A stretch of DNA of 44,034 nucleotides from contig JANQED010000171.1 of NCBI GenBank assembly GCA_028278545.1, forward strand, positions 1 through 44,034, written 5' to 3'. This document shows, piece by piece, positions 17,971 through 26,402 of this stretch. Below the pieces are notes generated by a model, which worked only from the letters and a program-made list of their open reading frames with translations, was not told the DNA's origin and did no database searches. The translations under genes were made by a program, and so were the position numbers. The stretch is from Anaerolineales bacterium (GTDB lineage Bacteria > Chloroflexota > Anaerolineae > Anaerolineales > UBA11858). Numbering within the stretch: the stretch's first letter is position 1; each line of letters opens with the position of its first letter.

Positions 17971-18093
17971 TTGTACCCCTTTCGGGCAAGTTTTAGCTTG
18001 AAAGGGGTACAAACGGGGAGTACGGTGCAATCGAAATGAGAGCGCTGTGTTCGTGTATCCCCTTAACAAAAAGGGGGTACAGAAGGGGATACA
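17971..18093. repeat. Left arm-type integrase binding repeats (ggggtaca / ggggataca)
   Basis: Five copies of a short motif lie between attL and the integrase start: tgtacccct at 17972, aggggtaca at 18003, tgtatcccc at 18054, gggggtaca at 18073 and ggggataca at 18085. The first two form a 13-bp inverted repeat (17971-17983 / 18000-18012). Matching copies lie beside attR. Placement at both ends fits arm sites of a tyrosine integrase; the last ones may also affect integrase expression. Confidence 0.7.
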
Positions 18094-18096
18094 TCT

Positions 18097-19461
18097 GTGG
18101 CTAAGAAGAACAACAAACCATCGTGGGAATCATTGACTTGGTGGAATCCTCGCCAGCAATACAAAAGGAAACACAAAGGCCAAACGCTTTACCTCAAGGG
18201 AGATGAGAGCGGCGAGCGAAACCGTACCAATCACGATGCCGCCCTGGAGGAGTTCATCGCGCGCAGGAAAGAGATTGATGGGGCGTCTCAAACGGCGGCA
18301 AGCAAGGCATATATCCACGCAGCAAAACGCCGAGAGCAATATGCGTCGGTCAATCCTGACCCGACCTCAGCGGCTCAGATGTTGAGAGAGGCAGCGGAGC
18401 TGCGCAGGAAAGCGGAAGACCCCGAAGCGCCATACCCCGACCAATGGGATAGAGACCCGATTGCGGGCGGTTCTGAGGCAAGCAAATGGGTATGGATGGA
18501 CCGACTCAACAGAGCAGAGACAACCAAGCAAGCTAACTCAGACGTTGCCTTCCACGTCGCTCAGTTCCTAGCCCGCAAACACGCTCAAGCCGACAATGGC
18601 CAAAGGTCATATGACCGGGCCGATGCCCTCCGCATCTTCTTAGAGAAGTTTGTCGAATGGTATGGGGCAGGTCGGGCGATTGAGGAGATTGATGCTGCGA
18701 CCCTAGAGGCTTACCACACCCATCTGATGGGTCTGGATTACTCCGCCAAGTACAAAAAAGAGCTATTCCAGGCCCTCAAGCAATTCATCCGCAATAGGGC
18801 CGAGCTTGGCTTGATGGGTCTCCCCGGCAACATCGAGTCCAAAGACCTGATATTCAGGGTTGAGATAGCAGCAGTACAGCCGATGCCGATGGGTAGCCTC
18901 AGAAAGCTACTTGCCAGTTCGTCTGACCGGACCAAGCTCTATTTTCTTCTGATGATTAATTGCGGGATGTATGGCACCGATATCGCCAGTCTCAAGAGGT
19001 CAGAGGTTGATTTGAAGAAAGGGACCATCAAGCGACAGCGCAGCAAGACCGCCCATCACACCAACGCTCCGACCATCACCTACCCCCTTTGGGATGAGAC
19101 CCTTGAATTGCTCAGGGCTGAGATGAATAAGAGAGGCGAGCTGGCTTTGACAAACAGCAAGGGGGATTGCCTGATAAAGAAATGGCGTGACCAGGAATCC
19201 GGCAAGATGAAAAAGACCGACAACATCCACAGCGCCGTCTCTCGCACCTATCGCAAGCTCGGTAACAAGCAACCAAAATTACCGCCTAAGACCATCCGTA
19301 AGACTGGGGCTAGCTGGATGGCCGAGCATTATGATTTGTCGATGGCTACCGATTATCTGGCGGATGTCCCATCGGGAATTGCGGCCAAGCATTACATCAA
19401 GCCGAGTAGAACCAAGTTTGCACAGGCAATTGAGGCGATGGGGAAAGAGGTATTGAGGTAG
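18097..19461 (+). CDS. int: Phage tyrosine recombinase/integrase, atypical active site
   Basis: The 454-residue enzyme should insert and excise the phage at tRNA-Pro. An N-terminal arm-binding region and a SAM-like core-binding domain (about residues 150-240, ADALRIFLEKFVEWYG, ending FRNRAELG-type helix) precede the catalytic domain. A Lys is in the hairpin RQRSKTAHHT, Arg401 in TIRKTGASWMAEH, and the nucleophile Tyr433 in KHYIKPSR. The usual first arginine position reads NCGMYGTDIASL, with Tyr292 and no Arg, and the LGH motif reads LADVPSG. GTG start at 18097 with agaagggg upstream. Similar sequences seem common among planctomycete integrases (from memory). Location beside attL supports the call. 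Confidence 0.88.
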   Translation: MAKKNNKPSWESLTWWNPRQQYKRKHKGQTLYLKGDESGERNRTNHDAALEEFIARRKEIDGASQTAASKAYIHAAKRREQYASVNPDPTSAAQMLREAAELRRKAEDPEAPYPDQWDRDPIAGGSEASKWVWMDRLNRAETTKQANSDVAFHVAQFLARKHAQADNGQRSYDRADALRIFLEKFVEWYGAGRAIEEIDAATLEAYHTHLMGLDYSAKYKKELFQALKQFIRNRAELGLMGLPGNIESKDLIFRVEIAAVQPMPMGSLRKLLASSSDRTKLYFLLMINCGMYGTDIASLKRSEVDLKKGTIKRQRSKTAHHTNAPTITYPLWDETLELLRAEMNKRGELALTNSKGDCLIKKWRDQESGKMKKTDNIHSAVSRTYRKLGNKQPKLPPKTIRKTGASWMAEHYDLSMATDYLADVPSGIAAKHYIKPSRTKFAQAIEAMGKEVLR

Positions 19462-19493
19462 CTTTCTTTGAATAGGAAGTAATAACTGTCATT

Positions 19494-19535
19494 GCCCCGT
19501 CCGGTTGTCTCCTTTCCGGCCGGGGCTTTTTCTTG
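19494..19535 (+). terminator. Terminator after the integrase gene
   Basis: A GC-rich stem (gccccgtccgg / ccggccggggc, one bulge) with a pyrimidine-rich loop is followed by tttttctt. It lies 32 bases after the integrase stop and isolates it from the next gene. Confidence 0.85.
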
Positions 19536-19606
19536 CGCCCCAAAAGGTATTCGGTCCCTCTCCGTCGAATCATATATATATGCTTAACCATTCGAGAGAG
19601 AGATAG

Positions 19607-19987
19607 ATGGCCAATGAGATTAAGTACCGACTCGCCTTGACCGTTGAGGACACGGCGACCGGTTTAAAAACAACTAAAACCGATGATGTTCGAGGAGACT
19701 GGGTACTTTCAGGCGTCAGCTCAGGCGTCCAGTATCTAGGCTCTGTAGCCGAAGACCTCAACATTGATACCAATGAAATCCTGACGGCACGATTATTGTG
19801 GGTAAAGAACCTATCGACCGATGACGTGCCGCTTACGGTCGGGTACGACCGTACAGGTACCTACGAAGTGTACACGACCATCTTGCCCGGCGACGCTCAC
19901 TTGTTTGCGCCAGCGCAGGTCGCTTTGCAGGCTAGAGCAGAAGGGTCGTCAGGCGCATACATCGAGTGGTTGTTGCTCGACGGATAA
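19607..19987 (+). CDS. Small phage structural-type protein, unknown function
   Basis: The 126-residue protein has no signal peptide and is composed of short beta-type strands rich in Thr, Asp and Val (YRLALTVEDTATG, ILTARLLWVKNLS, ALQARAEGSSGAYIEW). This suggests a compact beta domain like those in tail appendages. It has a gagagagagat ribosome site. It is followed closely by a tail-fibre-like gene, with which it probably forms an operon that sits beside the integrase rather than in the main tail module. Family not recognised. Confidence 0.6.
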   Translation: MANEIKYRLALTVEDTATGLKTTKTDDVRGDWVLSGVSSGVQYLGSVAEDLNIDTNEILTARLLWVKNLSTDDVPLTVGYDRTGTYEVYTTILPGDAHLFAPAQVALQARAEGSSGAYIEWLLLDG

Positions 19988-19995
19988 GGGGAGAG

Positions 19996-20907
19996 ATGGC
20001 TAACCTTGAAACATACAAAAACCTGAAACGATTAGACGTGACGCCATCTGGCGCAGGAGGTCTTGCGCTCAACGATAATTTTACTTATATCGCAGACCAG
20101 CTTGAGACCAACACCGCAGACATCGTTGCTCACGCCTCTGATATCGCTACCAATACAAGCAACATTGCAACCAACACCTCAGCCATTGCGGGCAAGGCTG
20201 ATACTTCCCATACTCACGCTGGCTCAGAAGTAACCATCGCAAGCGGCGTAACAGCTAACTTCGTCGGTATAGCAGCCGATGACACGCTCGTCGATGCAGG
20301 CGTATCAACCGCCAACTTCGTAAAAAATACCACGCCAAGCATCAATGGCAACCTCGATTGTAACTCGAACAAAATAACAGAACTCGCAACCCCAACAGCC
20401 TCAACAGATGCGGCCAACAAAGCATATGTAGACGCCTCGCAAGCATACGAACGATTCGGCCCGCTTGATAACAACCCGCCAGCATCAAACAACGCAACAT
20501 TAGATGCCAGAGGTAATTTCAGCGTCCTAGACTTTGACGCCTCAACAACCGAATACGCTATCTTCAATTATATCATCCCATCTTATATAGATACGTCAGT
20601 CAATTTTACCGTTGAGCTGTACTGGACAGCAACATCAGCCACTACGGGTGACGTAGCTTGGGATTTGGAATCAGATTTATATGCGACAGGCTCAATCGAC
20701 ACGCAAACCTGGGCATCGGCTGGCAGTTCTACCGACACGACATCGGGCACTAATGGCCAGATAAACAAATCAACTATATCAAGTATCGATTTATCATCTG
20801 CCAGCGCTGGCGATGTCATTTCGTTGCGTGTTTCCAGAGACACGGGCGACGCTGGCGATACGATGACTGGCGATGCTGAGCTGTTGTTTATGGTGATAAG
20901 GCAATAA
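19996..20907 (+). CDS. Tail-fibre-like repetitive protein
   Basis: The 303-residue protein has the build of a trimeric phage fibre. A region of T-N-T heptad-like repeats (DIATNTSNIATNTSAIAGKA) should form a coiled coil, and a KADTSHTHAGSEV stretch is common in fibres. A Gly/Ser beta-rich region and a globular C-terminal domain follow. ITELATPTASTDAANKAYVD is the classic linker of phage tail fibres. Start at 19996 is fixed by aaggggag; the longer frame overlaps the previous gene. It likely contributes to host recognition, but receptor and attachment are unknown. Confidence 0.75.
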   Translation: MANLETYKNLKRLDVTPSGAGGLALNDNFTYIADQLETNTADIVAHASDIATNTSNIATNTSAIAGKADTSHTHAGSEVTIASGVTANFVGIAADDTLVDAGVSTANFVKNTTPSINGNLDCNSNKITELATPTASTDAANKAYVDASQAYERFGPLDNNPPASNNATLDARGNFSVLDFDASTTEYAIFNYIIPSYIDTSVNFTVELYWTATSATTGDVAWDLESDLYATGSIDTQTWASAGSSTDTTSGTNGQINKSTISSIDLSSASAGDVISLRVSRDTGDAGDTMTGDAELLFMVIRQ

Positions 20908-20909
20908 AG

Positions 20910-21557
20910 ATGGCTTTAGAGTTTGACGGTTTAACAGATGAGCTGGATTACGGCTCAATTACTTCCGGGAATCCGTTGATGCTTAATTGGAACGATGCGA
21001 CGATTTCGTGTTGGTTCTACCAACGCTCTGGCGGAGATGACTATCAACGTATCGTAGACAAGTCAACAAACCATACCGGCACGAATGGCTATAACGTATG
21101 GTGTTGGCCGTCTACAAGGCAAATAGGGCTCAGCGTCAATTTGGCTGATTACCGAACGGGTAACAACGCTTATTCGTTAGATACGTGGCATCACGTCGCA
21201 GTTACCGTTGATAGCGCCGCCGGGGCGTACGCTATCCACGTTGATGGTAGCGGGAATATCGGTTCGGGTTCTACCTATAACGCTCTGCCTTTAGCGACTG
21301 CCAATATGAAGCACGGAAGCTGGAACCATTCGACAGGCAGGGAGTGGGACGGTTATTTAGCTGAGTTTGCGATATGGACGGAGGTGCTTTCTCAGGACGA
21401 TATCGAGGCGTTGGCGGGGGGCTTTGCGCCGAGATACATACAGCCTCAGAGCTTGATACAGTATTTGCCAATGGTTTCTAACGATGTGGCGCATTCTGGC
21501 GAAACGCCTACGAATAATGGAGCTACAAAGGCCCCGCATCTCAGGCGAGTGGGTTAA
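20910..21557 (+). CDS. Phage LamG/concanavalin-like glycan-binding protein
   Basis: The 215-residue protein is a LamG jelly roll: MALEFDGLTDELDYGS as the first strands, NDATISCWFYQ and WHHVAVTVDS as the core strands, and GYLAEFAIWTEVLSQDDI as the closing strand. No signal peptide or PEP-CTERM is present, as expected for a virion part. It starts two bases after the tail-fibre gene. It probably binds host surface glycans. The LamG fold is also used by the host PEP-CTERM proteins at 425 and 1462, but the sequences are not close. Confidence 0.78.
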   Translation: MALEFDGLTDELDYGSITSGNPLMLNWNDATISCWFYQRSGGDDYQRIVDKSTNHTGTNGYNVWCWPSTRQIGLSVNLADYRTGNNAYSLDTWHHVAVTVDSAAGAYAIHVDGSGNIGSGSTYNALPLATANMKHGSWNHSTGREWDGYLAEFAIWTEVLSQDDIEALAGGFAPRYIQPQSLIQYLPMVSNDVAHSGETPTNNGATKAPHLRRVG

Positions 21558-21711
21558 AACTCAGAATCAAACGATTGCGTTCAATTTAAGCGGTTATGGA
21601 TGGCTCATTGATTCGAGCAAAATACCGCTAAATAGCATTTTATTCGGCTTGTTCCTTTATATAATAACAATAAGATAAGGGAAATCTATACATTTAAGAG
21701 GAGAATCTACT

Positions 21712-22320
21712 ATGGGTCTTCTTGCTAATGTAGCTGTTAACAACAGCGTTATAAGTATAAATGTAAGCGATATGTTGAACAAGCGGGCGCTACGTAGTCG
21801 TTGCAGCGAAATCACGTCAGCAATAGCTCGATTGCTTAGCGTATTCGAGGGCGATGATGAACTCATTGGGCGATGGGAATTGGCTCAATGGAAGAGCCGA
21901 GCTGAAACACGACAACCGTGCTTTGTGTCTGGGCACTTGTCAATTCTGTATCGAATACCCGGTCAACAGGTATGGATGGGCGTCTTGAGTCTAACTTATA
22001 ACCGAGATCTATCTAAGACAGGAGACATATTTGGAGTTCGTGCGTGGTGGAAACGCTTGCGCGGTGAGTTGTTTGATGGCCTATATAATGTCGAAGTTAA
22101 AAAATCAGGTGCTTCATATATCGCTAAGTCTGCAATGACCTATAGGAGGCCTGACATAGGTAAGCGATATCAGGGGGAGTTTAATCCCCTAAGTATAGTG
22201 GATGGCGAGCTTGTTGGTACGTTCGCCAATACAACGCCTACTCAGTACCCAGAAGACAATGTCACAGATGTCATATTCCACCATCGCAAGAAATGGCGGG
22301 AGGTTTCTGAAACCAATTAG
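21712..22320 (+). CDS. Unrecognised phage-borne protein
   Basis: The 202-residue protein has a helical N-terminus (residues 20-60) and then a beta-rich region of alternating Trp, Arg and hydrophobic residues (LSILYRIPGQQVWMGVLSL, GLYNVEVKKSGASYIAKS). No signal peptide, membrane helix or catalytic motif can be seen. An AT-rich promoter-like stretch (tataat near 21660) and a strong aagaggag site lie just upstream, so it is likely a separately transcribed moron gene. It converges with the RHH gene at 22317, overlapping by four bases. I do not assign a function. Confidence 0.6.
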   Translation: MGLLANVAVNNSVISINVSDMLNKRALRSRCSEITSAIARLLSVFEGDDELIGRWELAQWKSRAETRQPCFVSGHLSILYRIPGQQVWMGVLSLTYNRDLSKTGDIFGVRAWWKRLRGELFDGLYNVEVKKSGASYIAKSAMTYRRPDIGKRYQGEFNPLSIVDGELVGTFANTTPTQYPEDNVTDVIFHHRKKWREVSETN

Positions 22321-22544
22321 GATTCAAGGTACTGGTAGATAGCCTGCCTCAAGGTAGACGAAATATCTCGGTCAGTCTCTTTTGCCTTCGCCTCCAGCTC
22401 CGCATACGTCTGTAAATTAATGTATGTCTTCACCTCTCTGGCCTGAGACGGCTTGAATCTCCCGTGCGTTTTGTCTTTCTCCAAATCCATCATCATCTTC
22501 ATATGCGTACCTAAATCAAATAGGCAAGGCCTTGCTTCTCTCAT
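22317..22544 (-). CDS. Ribbon-helix-helix (CopG/Arc-like) small protein
   Basis: The 75-residue protein ends in REVKTYINLQTYAELEAKA and DISSTLRQAIYQYLES, which matches a beta-strand plus two helices of RHH DNA-binding proteins. It may act as an operon repressor or an antitoxin-like protein. No toxin gene is next to it on the same strand. The start at 22544 has gaggag seven bases upstream; a TTG five codons earlier lies inside that site. Confidence 0.6.
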   Translation of the reverse strand: MREARPCLFDLGTHMKMMMDLEKDKTHGRFKPSQAREVKTYINLQTYAELEAKAKETDRDISSTLRQAIYQYLES

Positions 22545-22602
22545 CTTTTCTCCTCTCAATTAAGCGTGCGCGCAATAGTGGCCATTTAGGGTGACGGCCC
22601 GC

Positions 22603-22623
22603 GCCAACATCCTGTTGGCTTTT
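22603..22623 (+). terminator. Small hairpin with T tract
   Basis: A 7-bp perfect stem (gccaaca / tgttggc) with a tcc loop is followed by four Ts. It could end a plus-strand transcript; no gene clearly feeds into it. Confidence 0.45.
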
Positions 22624-22655
22624 GAGGGGCCTGAGAGCTAAACCGATTGCCTCCC

Positions 22656-22960
22656 GGCGGCATCCTTGCCGCCTCACGGCAATGCGGACCATCCCCCTCC
22701 GCTACGCTTCGGCGGATGCTGGACGTTCCGCCTTCGGCGGTGTTCTCTTTTGTTCTTTATAATTCACCCAGATTGCTGCGCTACGTCTGCGCTTACGCTC
22801 CGCCTACGCTGCGCAAAGCCTCCACAAATGAAGGTTTTGTATTGGAGAAAAGGAATAAATCCCGCCGAGCGTCAGCGAAGGCGGAATGTCCCTCCTTTCC
22901 TCCCGCCGAGGTCCGCCGAGAGCGGGAGGATGCGGCAACCGCAGCGCAAGCGAAGGTTGC
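22656..22960. repeat. Cluster of GC-rich short hairpins, noncoding
   Basis: Five or more perfect short stem-loops occur in 300 bases: ggcggca/tgccgcc at 22656, tccgc/gcgga at 22698, ccgcc/ggcgg around ttc at 22728, cctcccgc/gcgggagg at 22899-22929, and gcaacc/ggttgc at 22935-22960. The area is open in two plus frames for 130-160 codons, but the encoded sequences are Cys/Arg/Pro-rich and unlike proteins. Sharp local GC enrichment contrasts with the flanking phage DNA. It could be a structured RNA or a repeat insertion; the whole 22545-23182 stretch lacks a believable gene. Confidence 0.5.
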
Positions 22961-23182
22961 TCACGTTCTCAAGCCATCTCAAGCTACTCATTATGCTGGA
23001 TTGTGTGTATATAGAGGAATGCCATACTGGCGCTTCGGATTTCCCTTTTTGAAAGAGAGAAATGCCGATTACGGTTTGGTTTTGAATAGTTTGTTACCGC
23101 TTTCAACTGCCACTACCGCCTGGTCATTTGATTAGTTAACCATCTAGGCCAGTTAGATGCATTGTCTTGTCAGTAACCGAAT

Positions 23183-23299
23183 CTAATCGATCTCTGCATT
23201 ATCCATACCTAGAAGCTGCATTATTGCTGCATCGTTATATTCTTCATCAATAGCTGGCTTTACTCGTTTTGTTTTAGCAGACGAATCAGACACACTCAT
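23183..23299 (-). CDS. Possible 38-residue acidic peptide
   Basis: A short frame reads MSVSDSSAKTKRVKPAIDEE and ends AIMQLLGMDNAEID. Composition is protein-like, with a basic patch then an acidic helix. The ribosome site is weak (ccagag). It lies in a gap where no other gene is seen, on the strand of the XRE regulator. No family assignment. Confidence 0.3.
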   Translation of the reverse strand: MSVSDSSAKTKRVKPAIDEEYNDAAIMQLLGMDNAEID

Positions 23300-23844
23300 C
23301 TCTGGCAAACTAATGAGATGAGATGAGCTGCTCTGCCCAACCGTTGGTCATGCGAAGCTAACTGTAGGTTGGGTTTACTGCTGCATAATTGTTGGTAGCG
23401 CCATTATGCCGCGCTTTTCCGATTCGGGGTTAACCGTTCATTGGATTTGCTGTCGGGGTCAGCTGACCATTCAGTTGTCATTTGCCAAATAAAAAGCCCA
23501 GCAGTATTGGGGTATTGCTGGGCCGTGTGCCGGCGAGTACCGACTCAGTAGATTGTAGAATCATTCTACCAACTCTGTACTCACCAGCCTGAGATACCCC
23601 ATCGCTACTAATCAATTCGATATATATGCGGAAAAACCTTTAGCGTCTGGGCAGAAAATCCAGAAAAACTTCTCAGGATAAATTGTAGAAATAGATTGAG
23701 GCGACGATATATATCTTTTCTTTTATGGCGGGTTCCCCGTTGGAGTAATGTTTTACACAAATAGCTTATTGGGCATATTTACGACTCAGATGATGGCGAT
23801 ACGTTTAGTGGTCGGAACTGATTCATCTATTCCTATTTCAGGAA
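23300..23844. other. Gap between the small frame and the XRE gene
   Basis: About 545 bases without a gene. It contains the minus-strand terminator at 23491-23523, and several AT-rich stretches near 23620 and 23710. Nothing else is clear. Confidence 0.5.
23491..23523 (-). terminator. Terminator downstream of the XRE gene
   Basis: On the minus strand an 8-bp stem (gcccagca / tgctgggc), extendable by weak pairs, is followed by ttttta. It is the first terminator after the regulator at 23845-24234. Confidence 0.7.
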
Positions 23845-24234
23845 TTAACTCTCCAATTCGTTTAGCTCATCTTCGTCTAGCTCATCAAATGATATTGTCT
23901 TTATTTGCTCGGTAATTTGTTCGGCAGCTGACCGCAGGCGCTCGGCCAAAGCTTGTCGCTCAGCCATGTCTTTCCGCTCAGCCACAGCTCGGTTGAGGTT
24001 GTCGTGTATCGAACTACTCCGCACAAACGACCACGACCACGACCCTCCGCCAAGCAGTCTGATGATGGTGTCGAGTCTCTTTAGGCTCAGGCTACTTTCT
24101 CCATTCAGAAAGCGGCTAATCTGGGACTGCGAGATGCCGCTCGCATCCGCTAGATGCCATTGAGTGATGCCATTGTCTCGCATCCGCTTGGCGATGGTTT
24201 TGCGCAGGTCGTCCGATGTCGTGGGCTCTGTCAT
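23845..24234 (-). CDS. XRE-family phage regulator (CI-like candidate)
   Basis: The 129-residue protein has an HTH of the XRE type at residues 10-65 (GITQWHLADASGISQSQISRFLNGE). A charged helical tail follows, ending in an acidic cluster (FDELDEDELNELE). It lacks a LexA-like peptidase domain, so control by cleavage is not expected. It is transcribed away from the methyltransferase gene and shares the 24235-24418 control region with it, the layout of a lysogeny switch. Whether it represses the lytic genes is inference. Confidence 0.8.
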   Translation of the reverse strand: MTEPTTSDDLRKTIAKRMRDNGITQWHLADASGISQSQISRFLNGESSLSLKRLDTIIRLLGGGSWSWSFVRSSSIHDNLNRAVAERKDMAERQALAERLRSAAEQITEQIKTISFDELDEDELNELES

Positions 24235-24285
24235 CTCTGTAGCCTCTGGGGAGCCAAAATGACCATCGGCAGAATACCAGAATTA

Positions 24286-24318
24286 TGCAGTAGGCACATA
24301 TTCTATGCATATACTGCA
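24286..24318. promoter_or_regulatory. Candidate operator between divergent genes
   Basis: An inverted repeat tgcagta (24286-24292) / tactgca (24312-24318) lies in the AT-rich divergent region between the XRE gene and the ParB-methyltransferase gene. It is a candidate site for the XRE protein. Confidence 0.35.
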
Positions 24319-24418
24319 AAAGATACACATGCCAAAATATATAAGTCGTGAGTATATAGCTAATTGCAAATTATGAATCTGTTGGCGCTCCCGTGAACGC
24401 CTCCGCCATGCGGTAGGC

Positions 24419-25882
24419 ATGGATAACACCGCCACTACCGTAGCGACTCTCGCCGACCTCCAGACAGACCTGTGCCTCCGGGCCAATCTGCCGCCGATGT
24501 CGCCGGAGTCGCTGGACTCAATCGAGCAATCCATTTTGCGAGATGGCATCACCGAGCCTCTGATTGTTTGGGGCAGTCAAGTCATCGACGGATGCGCCAG
24601 GCTCCAACTCTATCTCAAGCTGGGTTTCGAGCGTTGCCCGGTCTTTGAGGTCGAGCTAGAGGATGAGGCAGCTGCTATCCGAGAGCGCATCAGGCGCAAC
24701 TGTTGCCGTCGTCATCTCAACAATTGGCAGCGAGCGATGCTGGCGCTCGACTACATCTCTTCATTTATGGAGAAACGGGCCAACGGCAAGGGAGACAAAT
24801 GGGCCGAAGCGTCGGCGATGGTTGGCGTCAGCACCGGCTTGATGTCCCAAGCCCAGCAAGTGCATGATTACCTAGTTGACCCGAAGCTGTGCAAGACCAG
24901 TCAGGCGGCGGGTTACTTGGCTGACTTGGAAAACGGAAAGACCACCATCGGGCAGATGGTCAGCAAGAAAAAGATTAAGAAGAAAAACAACAAGAATGGG
25001 ACTGGTAGCCGGGCCATCCAAGTCAATGACTTTTCCGCTAATCCGAAAGGCGGTAAGCGCAAGAAGCGCAAGCCATCGAAGTACATCAACGTCATCAATG
25101 AAGCGCTAGCTGCGGAGCATTTTGCGTTGATACCTGATGAGTCGGTTACCCTTGTCGTAACAAGTCCGCCATACCTTGGCGTCATAGAGGACCACGGCGG
25201 GAATTGGAATCCTGGTCTGACTATTGACCGCTACAAAGATTTAATGAGGGAGACGCTTGAGGATTGTTACCGAGTCTTGCGCCCGGGAGGTATCGTTGCA
25301 TTGAACATCGACGAGATATCAACTCGCAATCATCCCGACTCAAACGAGCGTAAGCTGTTCTTTCGCTACCCCGTCGTCGCTTGGCTGGAACTGATGGCAA
25401 TTGAGATTGGTTACTGGCGGATGGGGCCGATTATCTGGGACAAGCAAAATGCGCCTGGACAAGGCAATCAGTACGGCGCTGTTAGCAGAGAGAGTAAGGC
25501 GATTCGTCCTATCAATAATCACGAGTACATACTGCTCTTTGCCAAAGGCAACGAAAGCCTCAAAAATATTACGAATGCGCCAGAAGACATCCGTCAAGAA
25601 GATGCCAAGCTGAAAGCAATGTCGCCTTGGCAGTTTGGTCCGCAACATACGCATCGCAAGACGAAAAAGAATCCAGACGGCCATCCTCATCCTTTCCCGG
25701 AAAAACTCATCGAGCAGCTTGTCCTGTTGTTTTCTTTTGAGGGTGACCTTGTATTGGACCCTTTCTGCGGAAGCGGTACGACCTGCGCCGTAGCTAAACA
25801 GATGAACCGTCAATACTCCGGCTGCGATTGTACGCCTGAGTATGTCGAGTATGCCAACGAGAGGGTAAATCAGGTGGCCTAA
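24419..25882 (+). CDS. ParB-like domain fused to DNA methyltransferase
   Basis: The 487-residue protein joins two modules. Residues about 10-110 resemble the ParB/Srx fold (SIEQSILRDGITEPLIVWG, VIDGCARLQLYLKLG, RRNCCRRHLN), followed by a ParB-like helical region and a Lys-rich linker near residues 185-215. Residues 225-487 form a beta-class methyltransferase: motif IV TSPPY at 248-252 and the AdoMet motif DPFCGSGTT from Asp447. The SPPY form favours N4-cytosine methylation, though N6-adenine cannot be excluded. Such fusions occur in phages and mobile elements and may protect phage DNA from restriction. The gene stands first on the plus strand after the control region. Confidence 0.88.
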   Translation: MDNTATTVATLADLQTDLCLRANLPPMSPESLDSIEQSILRDGITEPLIVWGSQVIDGCARLQLYLKLGFERCPVFEVELEDEAAAIRERIRRNCCRRHLNNWQRAMLALDYISSFMEKRANGKGDKWAEASAMVGVSTGLMSQAQQVHDYLVDPKLCKTSQAAGYLADLENGKTTIGQMVSKKKIKKKNNKNGTGSRAIQVNDFSANPKGGKRKKRKPSKYINVINEALAAEHFALIPDESVTLVVTSPPYLGVIEDHGGNWNPGLTIDRYKDLMRETLEDCYRVLRPGGIVALNIDEISTRNHPDSNERKLFFRYPVVAWLELMAIEIGYWRMGPIIWDKQNAPGQGNQYGAVSRESKAIRPINNHEYILLFAKGNESLKNITNAPEDIRQEDAKLKAMSPWQFGPQHTHRKTKKNPDGHPHPFPEKLIEQLVLLFSFEGDLVLDPFCGSGTTCAVAKQMNRQYSGCDCTPEYVEYANERVNQVA

Positions 25883-26402
25883 ACTCCGGACGAACCGAAA
25901 AGAATCATAGAAAAGATAGTGGCACTCGCTGGGCCGCCAGCTTAACGGCGGCGGTCCGGCTTCAGCTCCGCCTCCTACAAGGGGTTCGCAACAAGCGCAG
26001 AAGCGCTATAGAAATGGGCATGCGCTATAAGCGTTTGCTCTCCGCCGATGAGAGTCGGCGTAAACACCTTACTCCCGCCAAGGGGGCGGAGCCTTTCACC
26101 AAACGAGACACGCATGAACATGATATTTCGTAAAAAGATGGTCAAAACGCAGCAGTCGAGGGCGTGGCGAAGAGAGAGACCGCAGTCTAAGTGGGTGCTT
26201 CAATCGTTGTCTACCGGATGGCGCTACAAATGGCGTTGGCTGTCTGTGTCAAGGCTGTGGACGAGAGGGTGTAATCAGTCACGCATAAAGCCGATACGCT
26301 TCTAATTGGAGCGGTCTTTTTTGTATACGATTGAGGTCTGATAGAATAGCTGCACGATTAAGCTAAGGCATAAATCAATGCTCACAGTTTTGGGGAATAT
26401 CA
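25883..26402. other. Hairpin-rich gap with one doubtful small frame
   Basis: This 520-base stretch contains GC-rich hairpins (gccgcc / ggcggc near 25931; cgccga / tcggcg near 26043; ccgcc / ggcgg near 26073) and a direct repeat cgctata at 26007 and 26024. A 63-codon frame (26114-26305) encodes a very basic, Trp- and Arg-rich peptide and stops right at the terminator at 26296; I do not trust it as a gene. The area resembles the hairpin cluster at 22656-22960. Confidence 0.4.
26296..26322 (+). terminator. Terminator downstream of the methyltransferase region
   Basis: A stem acgcttc / ggagcggt with one G-T pair and a 5-base loop is followed by tcttttttg on the plus strand. Confidence 0.55.

Noticed and set aside
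22656..22960. CRISPR array
   Set aside because: The repeated elements are hairpins of different sequence without equal spacers; no cas genes nearby.
22647..23135. Long overlapping open frames in the hairpin cluster (128 and 162 codons)
   Set aside because: The encoded proteins are rich in Cys, Arg and Pro with no motif, both frames are open because of GC-rich hairpins, and there is no ribosome site.
26114..26305. 63-codon basic, Trp-rich frame
   Set aside because: It overlaps hairpins and ends in the terminator loop; composition is unlike other genes. Left as doubtful, not annotated as a gene.
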